Shown piece by piece: positions 23,641 through 36,352 of a DNA stretch of 64,000 bases. The stretch is from Magnolia sinica (taxonomy: Eukaryota; Streptophyta; Magnoliopsida; Magnoliales; Magnoliaceae). Under the pieces are notes generated by a model. The model saw only the letters and a list, made by a program, of their open reading frames with translations. It did no database searches and was not told where the DNA came from. How positions within the stretch are numbered: the first letter of the stretch is position 1; each line of letters starts with the position of its first letter. Location of the stretch: NCBI RefSeq assembly GCF_029962835.1, contig NC_080589.1, forward strand, positions 22,031,586 through 22,095,585, written 5' to 3'. The position numbers and the translations under genes were made by a program.

Positions 23641-24930
23641 GTAATTTGGATCAACTCTTCACATCACATTTGTAGATAACCCATAACCGTTACATACGAG
23701 CACTAAAAGCAAACAAGGTATTGTACTATTATTCACACAACCAATTCGAAGATGGAGAACCCCAACTTCTCACCCTAATAAAATTTCAAATACTCCCAAC
23801 AAGGATGGAATTTATTCATAGAAGGATTGAAATTCTTCCTACAACATATGATGTATAATCCTAAGAAAAGGTCGGAAACAACACTGGCAAATGAGCTGAG
23901 GAGTCTTATTAGGACATGGGAGATCGTCAATGTATATAAAATAATCCTCCATAGGTGATGCCACAACCAATTTACTACACAATTAACAAAGAAGTGATCA
24001 TGGATTTATCGATGAACCAATAGGGTTGGTTCATAATGGAGTATCCCAATATTATTCTGATTTTCCATCTGAAAGGATTTGAATCAGAAAAGGTTGGATG
24101 TTTGGTCCCTCCAAGACATCCAGCACCAAACTGAGAGACCATTCAGAACTGGTTTCTCAGCAATCAGGAGATATTTTTGGCATTCTGGAGGCATGCAGCC
24201 CCAAGAGGATAAGCTAGGATGTTCGCTTTATGAACATTTTCATAAAAATTGAGTAATCTGGTAGATATACCCTGGGTTGTTGGAAACTTATATTAGGCGC
24301 ATCCCCTATAACTGATGAAGAATCTTGGATATACCCTGGCCCTATAAATGTGGGATCCACCTTAGGTGGTCTAAATAGTTCACATTTTGGCTTCATTGTG
24401 CGTAGAACATCCCCACAAAGTTCTATGTCTTCTACTACAAGTTTTACGTGTTTATATCGAAGAGCCATTGTTTTTTGTTATGTTTGCAGCTTTTCAGCTT
24501 TTCATTGTTTTATGTTCAATTGTCAGTAGTTACACCATCCAGGCATTACAATGCCTGATAATTGAAATATCCAATGCATCTAGATGCCTCCAATTCAAAT
24601 GATCCTGAAGTAATCTCACATAGTTTTGTTTCTTAAAATTCTAAAGACTTATCATTTATAATTGGTAAAATTGGAGAAGTTATATTAGTGGATATTTTGA
24701 AAGTGGCTTATTTCCCAAGGTATTCATTATATCAAAGCACCGTTCTAACGTACCTAAAAAAATGCTATGACCAGTTTGATATTTGTCATGTTTCAGGACT
24801 TGCACATTTGTGTAAGGACAATGGATTTTCAATCTTTTAGAGTTTATTAACTACTCCCAAGAGCAGTTGAAGTTGGCAAAGCTAGCCCTTCTCTCCTTGT
24901 TCAGGTCTATTCATGGCTCTGGAGGTGGCA
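23641..24930. other. Interior of element B, possible further captured exon pieces
   Basis: Plus-strand 23715-23850 and 24045-24185, and minus-strand 24214-24468, have short open stretches with protein-like composition. I cannot assign them. They might be other exon remnants of the RDR-like source gene or unrelated. Confidence 0.3.
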
Positions 24931-24934
24931 TTTT

Positions 24935-25432
24935 CCAGTTTGTCCTGCTCAATTTCCAGTTTGGCCCGCTCAATTTTCAGTTTGCCCCGCTCAACTTTTA
25001 GTTTGTCCGGCTCATTTCCATGTTTGCCCACTCAATTTTCAGTTTGGCCCACAGAAATTCTAGTTTGTCCCACTCATTTCCATGTTTGCCCGCTTATTTT
25101 TCAGTTTGTCCCGCTCAATTTCCCATTTGGCCCGCTCATTTTCCAGTTTGGCCGGCTCATTTTCCAGTTTGTCTCGCTTAATTTTCAGTTTGGCCGACTC
25201 AATTTCTAGTTTGTCCCGCTCAATTTCGGTTTGCTCGCTCAATTTCGATTTGGCCGCTCAATTTCCGGTTTGTCGCTCATTTCCATGTTTGCCTACTCAA
25301 TTTCAATTTGGGCCGCTCAATTTCCAGTTTGTCCCGCTCAATTTCCAGTTTATCCCATTCAATTTCCAGTTTGGCCCGCTCAATTTCCAGTTTGGCCCGC
25401 TCAATTTCCAGTTTGGCCCTCTCATTTTCCAT
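24935..25432. repeat. 21-bp tandem array, reverse, mixed units
   Basis: About 23 degenerate copies of CTCAATTTCCAGTTTGGCCC-type units. They are interspersed with CTCATTTCCATGTTTGCCC variants, and some are shortened near 25225-25290. The open frames on both strands derive from the seven-codon period. Confidence 0.8.
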
Positions 25433-25989
25433 AAATTTTAATCAAGGGAGCAAGATTTGATTGACAGAGCTAACCTTGGCCTTAGAATAGAGGGTTTATA
25501 TGGTTCTTGTTGCCTTCTAAAGCTCTTTGACTTGTGAAAATTTACAACAACAGGAGGTATGCATTAATTTTCTTGTTTGAAGCGAACAAATCATCACTAA
25601 CCAGCAAAAGCTAAAGAGCATCTTACCATTTTCTTAAGTTGCAAAGTAGATCAGCCAACTACTTTCTAGTTTCATGGAGTAAAGATAATACTTTACCATA
25701 GAGCCACAACACTATTTCCATTTGGTAACAATAGCTCTATTCACATAATCACAGGAGAAACAGAGAAATAAAGATATTACGTATAAAAGGGGAAACTGTC
25801 CCAGGAGTCAAAAGTGGCATCTTTAGTTGGCATTTATTAAAGATGGATGGCATGGTCATGAATGCCTAATAAGAGTGATCCGTTAGAATCATATGTAGGG
25901 GTTAAAGATGAACAGTCTACATCAATGGATTGGACTAGGTATCCCAAAGCAACTACGTGCACTATAACTTACATTACTCTGAAAGTCAT
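25433..25989. other. Noncoding interior of element B
   Basis: No gene or repeat end recognised. Confidence 0.4.
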
Positions 25990-27639
25990 GGAGCATCTCA
26001 CGCCCCAAACCCAGGAACGGATAGCTTCCATGATGCCCCGACTCCGGCACTTGACTTCCATCCAAGTCCCGAGTTCGGCGCACCACAAGGAAGAATTTTT
26101 TTACTGAAATTTTTTTTATTTATATACATAGTAATACCTGAGCATAAAGATCCATGATCAAACTACCCAGCAACACTCTTCATCATAAGTCCCGATGGTT
26201 ATAAGTATAATGCTTACAAAATATACGCAACGTCAACATTGCCAAATCGAAGAATAAATGCAATGCATCGAGAAAGCTAAGTCTTCCAAGCTACTCCAAC
26301 CCTGAAAAAAATGGGAAATAGGAAGCTTAGGCCAAAAAGCCTAGTGAGTACACACGTGTGTGCAGTGTGTCCTACAAGCAAGCAAGATAAATGTACTACA
26401 AGGAAATCATACCATAGCCATAACCATATTACATGCATTCGTAATCACGTCATCATCATCATATTGTCATGCCGTAATTATACAATATCGAAAATACTGA
26501 CAAGTCCATGAGTCATACAATATCAGAGTACGCAATATAAATCAGCATGTAAATGAGGAGTTATAAAGAGTCAAATATCAGATGTCGAGGATGCAACACA
26601 ATATGTGGTGCGAATGAAATGACTATCCTTGGAGTGAAGTCGGGATGGTGGTACGTAGTATCGTAGACTATGGGGTCATCACAGGGACTTCTATCCAAAA
26701 TAGTCCCATACCTAATTTGGATAGTCGGACTCAATGTGGTAAACTCCCGATCTCAAGTTAGTCGCGCGCCCAACCGAAATCTTGGCCATTGCGAAGGTAC
26801 ACACAACAGATAGTTGCGCACCACCACCGAGTGAATAGTAAATGAATGAATGAATGAGTATGCAACTCTGCTCAATAAGTCCACATATCGATTGATTCAT
26901 CTCTGGGATCATCACCGGGGTTTAGTACACTCCAAATGACACTGTCTCTCTCCTAGCAGCACAGTCCAAGTGAGCGTAAGAAACCTCATTATCCGCTGGC
27001 CAATAGTCTGCCAATACCTATCCGGCACGTCGATAGCGGACCCATTCATGAGCTGGTCAAACTCAGCCTAGTAATGCCCCCCACCCTCGGGCGGGTAAGG
27101 CCACACCCCCTCCCAACCGACCACGACACAGTGGGAGACGCGACCTCCTGGTATTCGGCACTCGGGCACTCATGTATCCACTCGGTCTCAACGTTGAGGC
27201 GTCTCCTGGCCTCGGAGGTTTAGGAATTTTCACCCAAGGACATCTATGGCGCCCGTATGCTAGAACTAAACATTTTCGGTGTCCCATCTGACCATCCACG
27301 ATATGCCTGTGGAGGCTACGGCCCCATGTTGCTAGGGCACACAATGCAAGATGCATGAGTCATACAATCCAGTCATGCATCAATCCTACGCATACCGTGC
27401 ACTCATATGAGATAACCTCCACCTATCAGGGAGTCTCATAACAACATGCTCAATGACATATGCAATGGTCAACCACATCTCATAACAAACATGCAGATGA
27501 TGCGTATGGGCATGTATCATGATCCTAAGTGGTCACATACTTATAATCAGTATCAATAACTGGCCTCAACAATCGACTTCGACAATGTGGACATTTAACC
27601 AACATTGTCCCCAAGGAATGACCCACATAAATATCAATA

Positions 27640-28090
27640 CATACATCATGGTGAAATCACACCACATCGGTCCTCAGATACATCGCTTCGGGTCTCACAC
27701 AAGGGCCGCACATTCATCGCATTGGGCCTCACTCATGGGCCATGAATATACCACGTCAGGCTGTACGACCCATGGGCTTCAAATACTCAAGAGGTGAGTC
27801 CTACACACGGGCCTCAAATACATCACAATGAGCCACAACCCATGGGCATAAAATATATCTCAATTAGCCACGCCCATGAGTCTCAATTACATCACATTGG
27901 GCTTCGCTCATGGGCCTTGAATACATTGCAAGTGGCCTTAAATCTATTTCACAGGTAGACAACATACCTGGGCATAAAACACATCACTATTGGCCGCATC
28001 ACATGCGCCGAAAATACATCACAATGAGCTTCATCATATGGACCGAAAATATATCTCAATGGGCCTTGCCCATAGGCCACTAATACATGG
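27640..28090. repeat. Degenerate tandem repeat, ~35-45 bp, CATGGGC/TACATCACA
   Basis: About ten irregular units pair a 'catgggc' word with 'tacatcacattgggc'-like words. No coding capacity. It lies inside the tentative LTR region. Confidence 0.5.
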
Positions 28091-29429
28091 CTACACCAAT
28101 TATGATAAGTCCTATACTACAACCACTTCGCACGTCACATAGATAATGACTCATATTCGGTGTCACCTGGTTAAGGGCCGAGAGCCACATTTCATCATAC
28201 CATTTATAGTTTAAAGATCACATTGTATAAAAATCCAGGATCTTGATAGCATTAGCTTGGGTAATATAACCCTAAATCATATTCGGTTTAGTGTACAACT
28301 TGGTCATGTGTGATTCAAGTGGTGGTATCTATGTCGATAAGTACAAATCTACATTGTTGAATGGTCATCAATGCCACTTGATTTCATACGGTTAGGTGGC
28401 CTTGTACGTATTTCACATTCATACAATTAGATGACTACGTATACTACATGTACTCCACCATTGCCTATGATTAGGTGGCTATACATACATCAAATACCTA
28501 CATGATCAATGGGCCAAACAGTAATATCACACCCTCACACCACTAGAGTTTATATATTTGTTATAATTAAACATGTTTTTAAGAGTTTAAACACAAGTAT
28601 CATGATCTTATTACTTGGGGCCGCACTCTAACCAAAGTGCCAAGTGATCAAGGGATGTCCACAATCAGCCCATTTAAAGGATTAATCATCATTACTTCAA
28701 AAATTACAATACCAGTTCATCATACATTCCACACATGGAAATTACAAACTCTTATCGAAGAGGCCCAATGGTTAGCCTAAACAAGGCTATCACTGATGGG
28801 TCCACATGGCGTTCACTCAAAATGGGCCTTAACATTCTTAGGCTCACATATCAATGGAATTCATAATGGGTCCTATGCAGGTAGAGTCCATGGGGATTTC
28901 CCATGAGGTTGAGTTGTGTGTGACCCACCTACGACTTAGGTCTGCTTTGATTATTTTAGTCCAAGTCCTAAAATGATATGAGGAAGTGGATGGTCGCATG
29001 GATTAAATAGATACACCATGGTGGCCTTAAGTTGAATTCAATAGTTAAGTACTTATCCTCACAGCCTTGTATTGTATGGTCCAATTCAGGTTGGATTGAC
29101 TGTTCTGTGGGATAATGGCTTAAAGGAAACCCGGTATATGGGTCGATATCTAATACATCGTCAGGATGGCTCATAATGAATTTTCAATGATGAGAGTTTA
29201 ATTTGCATTATTTTAGAACGTATGACTATCTAATCATTGGATGGGCCTAAGTCTTGGTAACATATCGTCAAAAGATTTGATAAAATAGATAAATAATGAG
29301 GATCTTAAATATAAATCATGTCATAACCATGGTGGATTAAGTGGCATAACACCTACATCAAAGTGGGTCATACCACACACAAGTTGAGAGGGTTACCATC
29401 CCTTAAATATTCATAATTATTTGTTGGGC

Positions 29430-30779
29430 CCACAGAGGTGTGGTTCATAAATCCAGCCCATCCATTATGTGTGTCCCACTTGGTTGAGGGGTCAGACCAA
29501 GTTTCAAATACATCCAAATTTCAGGTGGACCTAACAAGTGATTTACATACTCGAGCTTCGAGTTGTACGGACGGTTCAAGGAGATCAAAGTTACATGGGT
29601 GCAAAGAGATGTATTTATTACATATACACAGTTCATCTATTTTTATTTCTATTTTTTTTGAGATCATTTTATAGCATCATCCAAAAATGAATCATATCCA
29701 AAGATTATTTGGACCTCACCACAAATAGTAGTGGAGATAATGATTTCACCGTTAAATAATTTGCAGGGCCCACCATACCGTTTATTTTCCATCCAATCTG
29801 TTCATAAGGTCACAAAGACCTGAATTAAGGAGAAAAACAAATTTCATACTGCTCCAAAATTTCTGACCCAAAAAGGGTTCCAATGGTATACGTTCAATCC
29901 CTGCCACTTTTGTAGTGTGGCCCACTTGATAGTTAAATCTATCTCTCTTTTTTTTTTTTTTTTCCCAGCCTTAAGACAAACTTGCCAAATGGATGGATGG
30001 TTTGGATATAACACATACCTCATGATCAGATTGATCCAAATCTTTTTTTGTAATTATTATTTATTATTAATATTTATTTTTATGGTGTGGGCCGCCTGAG
30101 TTCTGTGTACGGCTGAAATTTGGGGGTGACCCATTTTTAAATGGGACCCATCAAATGCACGGTACTGATGTTCAATATACATCAAGGTAGGGCCTGTGGT
30201 GGGGCCCATTTTCTTCCAGCGTGAAACGATGATTCCAGTCACTCTTGTGTTTTTCTTTTTTCTTTTTTTTAATTTTTCATATATGGGGCCCACAAAAGGA
30301 TGATCCAGTCCATCTATTGTGTGTGTCCCACTTGATGGAGGGGACGGTCCAAGTTTCAGATGCATCCAAATTTCAGATGGGGCCCAGCAAGTGCTTTTAT
30401 ATGTTTTAGCCATGTCTGCACATTATTTTAGATGGTGTGGGCCACCTAGGTTCTTTGTACGGTTAATTTTTGGCGTGACCCATTTTTAAGAGGGGACCCA
30501 TCAAATGCACGGTACTGATGTTCAATATACATCAAGCTAGGGCCTGTGGTGGGGCCCATTTTCTTCCAGCGTAATGGAGACGTTGCAGCAGCAGCGTCAG
30601 AGTGTTTTTTTTTTTTTGTTTCTCATATATGGGGCCCACAACAGGACGATCCAGTCCATATGTTGTGTGTGTCCCACGTGGTGGAGCGTTCAATCCAAGT
30701 TTCAGATGCATCCAAATTTCAGGTGGGGCCCAGCAAGTGCTTTTATATGCTTTAGCCATGTCTACACATTAGTTTAGAT
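29430..30779. repeat. GGGCCC-family repeats including a ~345-bp direct duplication
   Basis: Two adjacent direct copies of about 345 bp (30081-30423 and 30432-30779) share 'gtgtgggccacctaggttct', 'atcaaatgcacggtactgat' and 'ttttatatgctttagccatg'. A third, partial copy precedes at 29430-29530. The same sequence forms the right half of the unit at 42071-42578. Confidence 0.65.
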
Positions 30780-31351
30780 GGTGTGGGCCACCTAAGATTT
30801 GGATTGTCTTCATTTTTCAGCTCCATGGCTAAAATGAGCTGAGAAATTAAATGGACAACGTGGATTAAATACATACATCACGTGTGGGGCCCGTTGGGGA
30901 CCCACAACCCCTGCCCCTTTAAATCAAATGGCTGGAAGTGTCTCTCTCTTCTTCTTTTTTTATACGTGTAAGTGTGTGTGAGTTTGGCCAGCCCAATGGG
31001 CCAATGGATGGGTGATTTGGATGCCATACAAACATTTTGGTGGGGCCCACTATCAATGGGTCCCACATGAACTCTATAATAAATTAATTTTATATGTTTT
31101 CTCCTATGCATCCCCACCATTAATAGCATCATCATCATTATTGCAATTATCTTCACCATCAATCATACTATCTTCATCATCCACACCATTAATCACATCA
31201 TCATTAACATCATCTCTACCATACATAAACACAATAAAATAAAATAAGAATGAGTAGGGTGGGTGTACTCACCTTGATGAATTAGATGGATGGTTGAGAT
31301 GAAATTAATGGTTGAGATGGATGGAAGGGATGTGATTGATAGCCCACCAAG

Positions 31352-31358
<7 letters not shown>
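30780..31358. repeat. GGGCCC-family fragment and ATC-rich simple region
   Basis: 30840-31070 has GGGGCCC half-units in opposite orientations around 'tggatgccatacaaacattt'. From 31105 to 31230 an irregular CATCATCA/CACCATTAA simple repeat follows. Confidence 0.45.

Positions 31359-31394
<36 letters not shown>
31359..31394. repeat. CT microsatellite
   Basis: A pure CT run of 36 bp. Confidence 0.95.
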
Positions 31395-31395
<1 letters not shown>

Positions 31396-31992
31396 ATTGT
31401 AGAAAAATGGTGAAAGGCTAAGGGGTGGAGGTGTATTTATAGAGAAATGGATAAACTTTTGGTTAAGTTAGGCTAATGTGATTAATATTAGCTTAGGCTA
31501 TAATTTTGATAATTAACTCATGATTTGTAATTAATGGTGGATTAAAGAAGCATGGGATGGCATGGTTTGATGATGTCATACATGAGGTGTGGCATGGAGA
31601 GATGTTGACTTTGGGGAGCACATGAGAGATGGGAGGTATGGGTATGTGACATCACACACATGGGTAGAGATTCTCTCACCCATGTGTGGCATGTACATGT
31701 GTGCTTGACATGTGTTGTGCACATGTGTGGAATGAAATACATGGTGCCATGCGCACATGATACACTTATTATTCTTCACGGCGTATCTCACTAACGAAGT
31801 ATCATACCGACGCACGGGTGGTACCTCCACGATCGCGGCGATGGGGCGGTCGATATGTGATAGGTTTCAAGGTCTTGGGTTCTGGTCAGTTGGGTGTGTA
31901 TTATGAACGGTCAATCTATGTCTAGCTAAGGACATCAATCATCATGCACATATGCATGGAAAATAGTACCGAATGGACCAGGTATTACACAC

Positions 31993-32586
31993 CATGATGC
32001 ATGTGCTGCATCCTTCTTTCTTAGCCTCAGCAGCTCCACCACCGGCACTTGTAGCCACAGTAAAGCCACCACCACCGAACCATTAGGCACTGAAGCAAAC
32101 TTCTCCCTACATAATGATAATACAAATTAACAAGATCTCACCACCAACTTCAGTCCAATTCTTTGGAAAAACTTCCCCTTCATTTAATGGCACGTTTATT
32201 CATAATAATCGAAATACATCAAGAAAGGGGCAGCGATTGTTCAATAAAAATAAAGATCTAGGAACATTTTGGTAATGAATTTGTCTTTTAAAAAAAAACA
32301 TTCCATTTGCCTAGAGGCTGAATTACTCTCATCAAACCAGTGTTTTCTAATTGCCATGTTTACTTAATGTCATTATTCCATTGTTGGGTGCCATGAAGAG
32401 ATAGGAAGCCTCCAAAGATATTTTCAGGCTACGACAGCAAAAAAAGGCTAGGATCTTCCAGCCTAGGAGATTTCAGCAAAGATGATATAACTTCAGCAAG
32501 CAACATATGAAATGCAAATAACTGAATTTTAAAAGGCATATAACTGAATTTTGAAAGGCATATAACTGAATGGGGACCCCGAGCCT
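31993..32586. other. Noncoding interior of element B
   Basis: No gene seen. A short duplication 'ggcatataactgaattttg' occurs at about 32533-32566. Confidence 0.4.
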
Positions 32587-32928
32587 GTGAAATTCATCAA
32601 CGAAACTACGATCAACCATATGAACATTAGCCCGAAACTCAAGATGTCGAGGCTCGGAAAAAATGGGGATGAGATCGAAGAGGAAGAAGAAGAGGAGAGC
32701 GATGAAGAAGAAGAAGAAAGTGATGGGGAAGAGGATTCCGAAAAGGAAAGGGCAAACGAGACACCTCTTGCCTTACAGGAAATACGAGAGCTCTACCAAT
32801 CGCTTGATGCAAGGATGGAGAGACAAGATAAGCTAGGCAAGAAGCTTTACCGCGTAGTAAAAGCGGTCATGTGCTGTGTACAGAAAGAGGGAGCACCCCC
32901 TCTTTCGCCTGACTTTGAGGAGCAGTAG
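32587..32928 (+). pseudogene. Acidic coiled-coil ORF, C-terminal part of a transposon-type protein
   Basis: 113 codons run from a non-ATG start to a TAG at 32926. Order: a basic/polar lead with K-F-I-N-E-T-T, then a Glu/Asp-rich stretch (about residues 30-55), then a likely helix with E-I-R-E-L-Y-Q-S-L-D-A-R-M-E-R-Q-D. This order recalls C termini of the envelope-position proteins in plant LTR elements, as at 6829-8118, but it is too short to assign firmly. The start lacks a Met, so it is probably a fragment. Confidence 0.4.
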
Positions 32929-34635
32929 GCCCTCATGCCGCCCCTTTTTGTGGCCCCATCCCTAGCATGGTGTCATCTTCTCCCTACGGGGAGTTCACGA
33001 TATGTATTGCCTAAGTTTAGTTTCCTGTTTTGGAGTACAGCTGCACAAAGGGTAAGGGAGAAGCAGAAATAGGTATGGGTATGGGAGTGGGGAAGCATTC
33101 GTTCAAAATGTGACCAAATGTGAACAGCTTGGAAATGGGAGGGGAGTGAGATTTATAGTGGGAGTGGCACCTAGGTAGAAGGTTTGTGCAACTAAGGATT
33201 TAAGGCATTGGACACCTTGATCTCCACCGGCCAACACCTCTCTGGTCATTAAGGATATCATTGATCTAGAACATCAAGTCAAAAGTAGTTGCAGAAAAGG
33301 TGAACTGCAGTTTTTCTGACAAGTTTACTTCCACTCATCGGTTAATTTCCCCCCCGTTCATTTCCAGTGTTAAAGGGAGAGTGAATGAGTGAATGAAAGT
33401 GAAAACATGATCCATGTATATTATATACCAGGGGAAAAGTAGAGATAGATGAAGTTAATTTCACTATTCATCCATTTATTGTTTATTGTTTAGGAGCAGC
33501 ATAGCTGTTAACTTCACTTTTTTGTTTATTTCTCATATATTAGCTCTCCTAATAATGAATTGAAGTTACATTTATGATTCCTCTTTGCTTACCATGATGT
33601 TTCTATTTTTTACATTACCTATGTGATCCCATCTCCCTTTTAGCCTTTTGAATTAAATTGATTTTCTTTGTGATTCTATATATCGTTTGTATTGCCAACT
33701 CACATGCAAACATGATCAAGCCCACATTTGATTACCAACTCAACTCACATGCAAACATGATCAGCCCCACACCATTATTACATGAGTCTAACTATGGCAA
33801 ATTATCCAAAAAAGGGAAATTTGCAAACAATTAAGGTCTCTAGCATGCAATGCAACACATGCTCATTAGGCATAATAGAAAATCTGAAAGTCTTGATGTT
33901 GAAGACATTTGACTACAGAGTGTAGATAAAACAAACTGACTAATTTGTAGTAAGGCTTTTAATAAAACAAAAATAAAAAATGCAACATTAAACAAGTTGC
34001 TTGATCTTCCTTTAAGATAACTTTACTCAACAACCAGGAGGATCCTCAGAATACTCAACTCAAAATATTCTTTTTTTTTATAGAATGGGAGGTCTAAAAC
34101 CATGAGTAACTATAATTATTGAAGAACATTTCCTAGGCTTTGTTCTGAAAATGCTGCACCATTTTGTAACTATCTGCAATCCTATATCAGCTCAACCATA
34201 ACTCAAATGATCAAAGGGGAATTTTCAAGAGACACCCTTCCTATGCCTCTGAACAGTTAGCAATATGAAGCGGCCTCAAACCATATTGTCATTGTTTATA
34301 TGGAACAAAACAACACAATACAGGATCAGTAGGTTGTTTCCTTCCCGCATTCTTACACAGAAAAGGCTTTCTTTGAGATTGATCATCTAAGTTGGTGCTG
34401 ACAGATTAATTTGAGTTACTTGTATGCCACATATATCAACCATCACATCTTGCCAAAGTTGTTATGTCTGAAAGCTACCTCTGCAGAAATACTTTACAGG
34501 TAAATATATCCCTTGAGTTTTAAAATGTAAATTTGAGGTGAAGTCTCTTTTTTGCAATGTGCTCTGTTCCAATCCCTCTGTCCAGTCCTGGACTGTCATT
34601 GCTGCCTGTTGCAACTTGTTGCTACAAGTGTCAAG
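32929..34635. other. Noncoding interior of element B
   Basis: No gene recognised. Ordinary AT-rich sequence. A short imperfect repeat of 'actcacatgcaaacatgatc' occurs at about 33698-33764. Confidence 0.4.
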
Positions 34636-34689
34636 TGAATTGACTGTGAAATGCATGGAAATGACAGTGAAGTGAAGGGAATTTACTGG

Positions 34690-35630
34690 AACTAAATGTA
34701 TTCTCAAATCCCTAAACCTATAACCTTAACCTAAACCTAAACCTAAAACCTAAATGTATTCTCAAATCCCTAAACTTAAACCTACACCTAATCCTAATCT
34801 TAACTCTTTAACTTAAACCTAAACTTAAAAACCCAAACTTAAACCCGAACTCAAACTCGAATCCAATTTCCTAAACCTAAACCCGAACTTGAACCCGAAC
34901 CCGAACCTGATTTCCTAAACCTAAACCTTAACCTATTCTCAATTCCCTAAACCGTAACCTATAACCTAACCTAAACCTAAACATATAACCTACACTTATA
35001 ACATAAACCTAAACCTAAACCTATTCTCAAATCCCAAAACCTATAACCTAAACCTAAACCTAAACCTATAACCTTAACCTAAACCAAAACCTATAACCTA
35101 AACCTTAACCTATAACCTATAACCTAAACTTATAACCTATAACCTAACCTTAACCTAAACCTAAAACCTAAACCTAAACCTATAACCTATAACCTAAACC
35201 TAAACCTAAAATCTAAATGTATTCTCAAATCCCTAAACCTAAACCTACACCTAATCCTAATCTCAACTCCCTAACCTAAACCTAAACCTAAACTTGAAAA
35301 CCAAAACCTAAACTCAATCCCGAACCCGAACCCGATTTCCTAAACCTAAACCTAAAACCTAAATGTATTCTCATATCCCTAAACCTAAACCTACACCTAA
35401 TCCTAATCTTAACTCCTTAACCTAAGCCTAAACTTAAAAATCCAAGCCTAAACCCAAACCCGATTTCTTAAACCTAAACCTATTCTCAATTCCCAAAACC
35501 TATAACCTAAAACCCAAACCAAAATCTAAAACCTAAATGTATTCGCAAATCCCTAAACTTAAACCTATACCTAATCCTAATCTCAACTCCCTAACCTAAA
35601 CCTGATCCCGAACCCGAACCTGATTGATGT
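34690..35630. repeat. Telomere-like CCTAAA / CCTATAA array with higher-order units
   Basis: About 0.93 kb of degenerate CCTAAAC, CCTATAAC and CCCGAA words. Canonical plant heptamer CCCTAAA occurs only sporadically. A longer block recurs about five times: 'gtattctcaaatccctaaac', then 'ctacacctaatcctaatct', then 'cccgaacccgatttcctaaa' (34696, 34752, 35214, 35362, 35536). It starts directly after a GAAATGAC-type array copy. Confidence 0.8.
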
Positions 35631-35769
35631 AATAATGTAGCCCAATCACATGGCAATAAATAAGAAAATCTTACTTTGTTGGCAAGCGTACTCGAACTCA
35701 AGCATCACAATGCATCTATTTCCATCTCCACTGTCTCTTATAACATAGATTATTTGAGATTTGGATTTC

Positions 35770-35925
35770 CAGTTGGCCCGCTCAATTTCGAGTTTGTCCC
35801 GCTCAATTTCCAGATTGGCCCGCTCAATATTCAGTTTAACCTGCTCAATTTGGCCCGCTCAATTTTCAATTTGGCCCACTCAATTTCTAGTTTGTCCCGC
35901 TCAATTTCCAGTTTGTCCCACTGAA
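35770..35925. repeat. 21-bp tandem array, reverse (element B)
   Basis: About seven units of CTCAATTTCCAGTTTGTCCCG type, with one shortened copy near 35850. Confidence 0.75.
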
Positions 35926-36092
35926 TTTTTCTTCTTTCTTCTCCCTACTCCTTCATCCTAGCCAACCGAATCTGATTCTTTGATTACTTCTCCCCCCTCT
36001 GTGACTGTCCACCTTCCAGTAAAACCCTCCATTTTCTTCATTTTGTATTTCCCCTTTGTCCGGTTGAGAATACAGACCCCACGCACGTCATT

Positions 36093-36228
36093 TTGTATTT
36101 CCCCTTTTTTAGCAACCAGCCAAGGAAAACGTACCTAAATAAGACTTTAATTTCACTACTAAACTATGGAGGTGTCCCAAAAGAATACTTTATAGATCTT
36201 CTAAGGAATGCTTTGAATGATGCTCAAT
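36093..36228 (+). pseudogene. RNA-dependent RNA polymerase (RDR) gene fragment, copy 2
   Basis: The plus-strand frame matches copy 1 (23517-23640, minus) almost residue for residue, with one visible change in the conserved part (F-I-D in place of F-M-D). It too runs directly into a 21-bp array (36222-36350). The shared junction shows that fragment and array were already joined before the inverted copies formed. Confidence 0.65.
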
Positions 36229-36352
36229 TTCCAGTTAGTCTCGCTCAATTTCACAATTTCCAGTTTGTCCCGCTTAATTTCCAGTTTGGCCTGCTCAATT
36301 TCCAGTTAGGCCCACTCAATTTCACAATTTCCAGTTTGTCCCACTTAATTTT
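36222..36352. repeat. 21-bp tandem array, reverse, beside RDR copy 2
   Basis: About six copies. Two are extended by 'tttcacaatttccag', a feature also hinted at in the left copy near 23480-23490. Confidence 0.7.

Larger units (their letters stand above)
25990..31992. mobile_element. Possible nested Ty3/Gypsy-type LTR DNA (tentative)
   Basis: The left part begins with CTCACGCCCCAAACCC near 25998, and the right part ends with GGTATTACA near 31988. Those motifs are typical of the two ends of many plant Ty3/Gypsy LTRs. Between them there is no gag or pol, so a degraded solo LTR (or overlapping LTRs) with GGGCCC-family insertions at about 28.9-31.1 kb would explain the region. No target duplication was found and both ends are uncertain. 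Confidence 0.35.

Noticed and set aside
23775-24468. More RDR exons on either strand
   Set aside because: Some short stretches look protein-like, but I could not match them to RDR motifs confidently, so they are listed only as unassigned.
24913-25441. Long frames with N-F-Q-F or S-I-S-S-L repeats (also 38225-38587, 35676-35961)
   Set aside because: Antisense or shifted translations of the 21-bp arrays. Only the K-L-E-I-E-R frame has a protein-like character.
34690-35630. True telomere
   Set aside because: Canonical CCCTAAA is sparse, units are mixed, and unique sequence continues on both sides.
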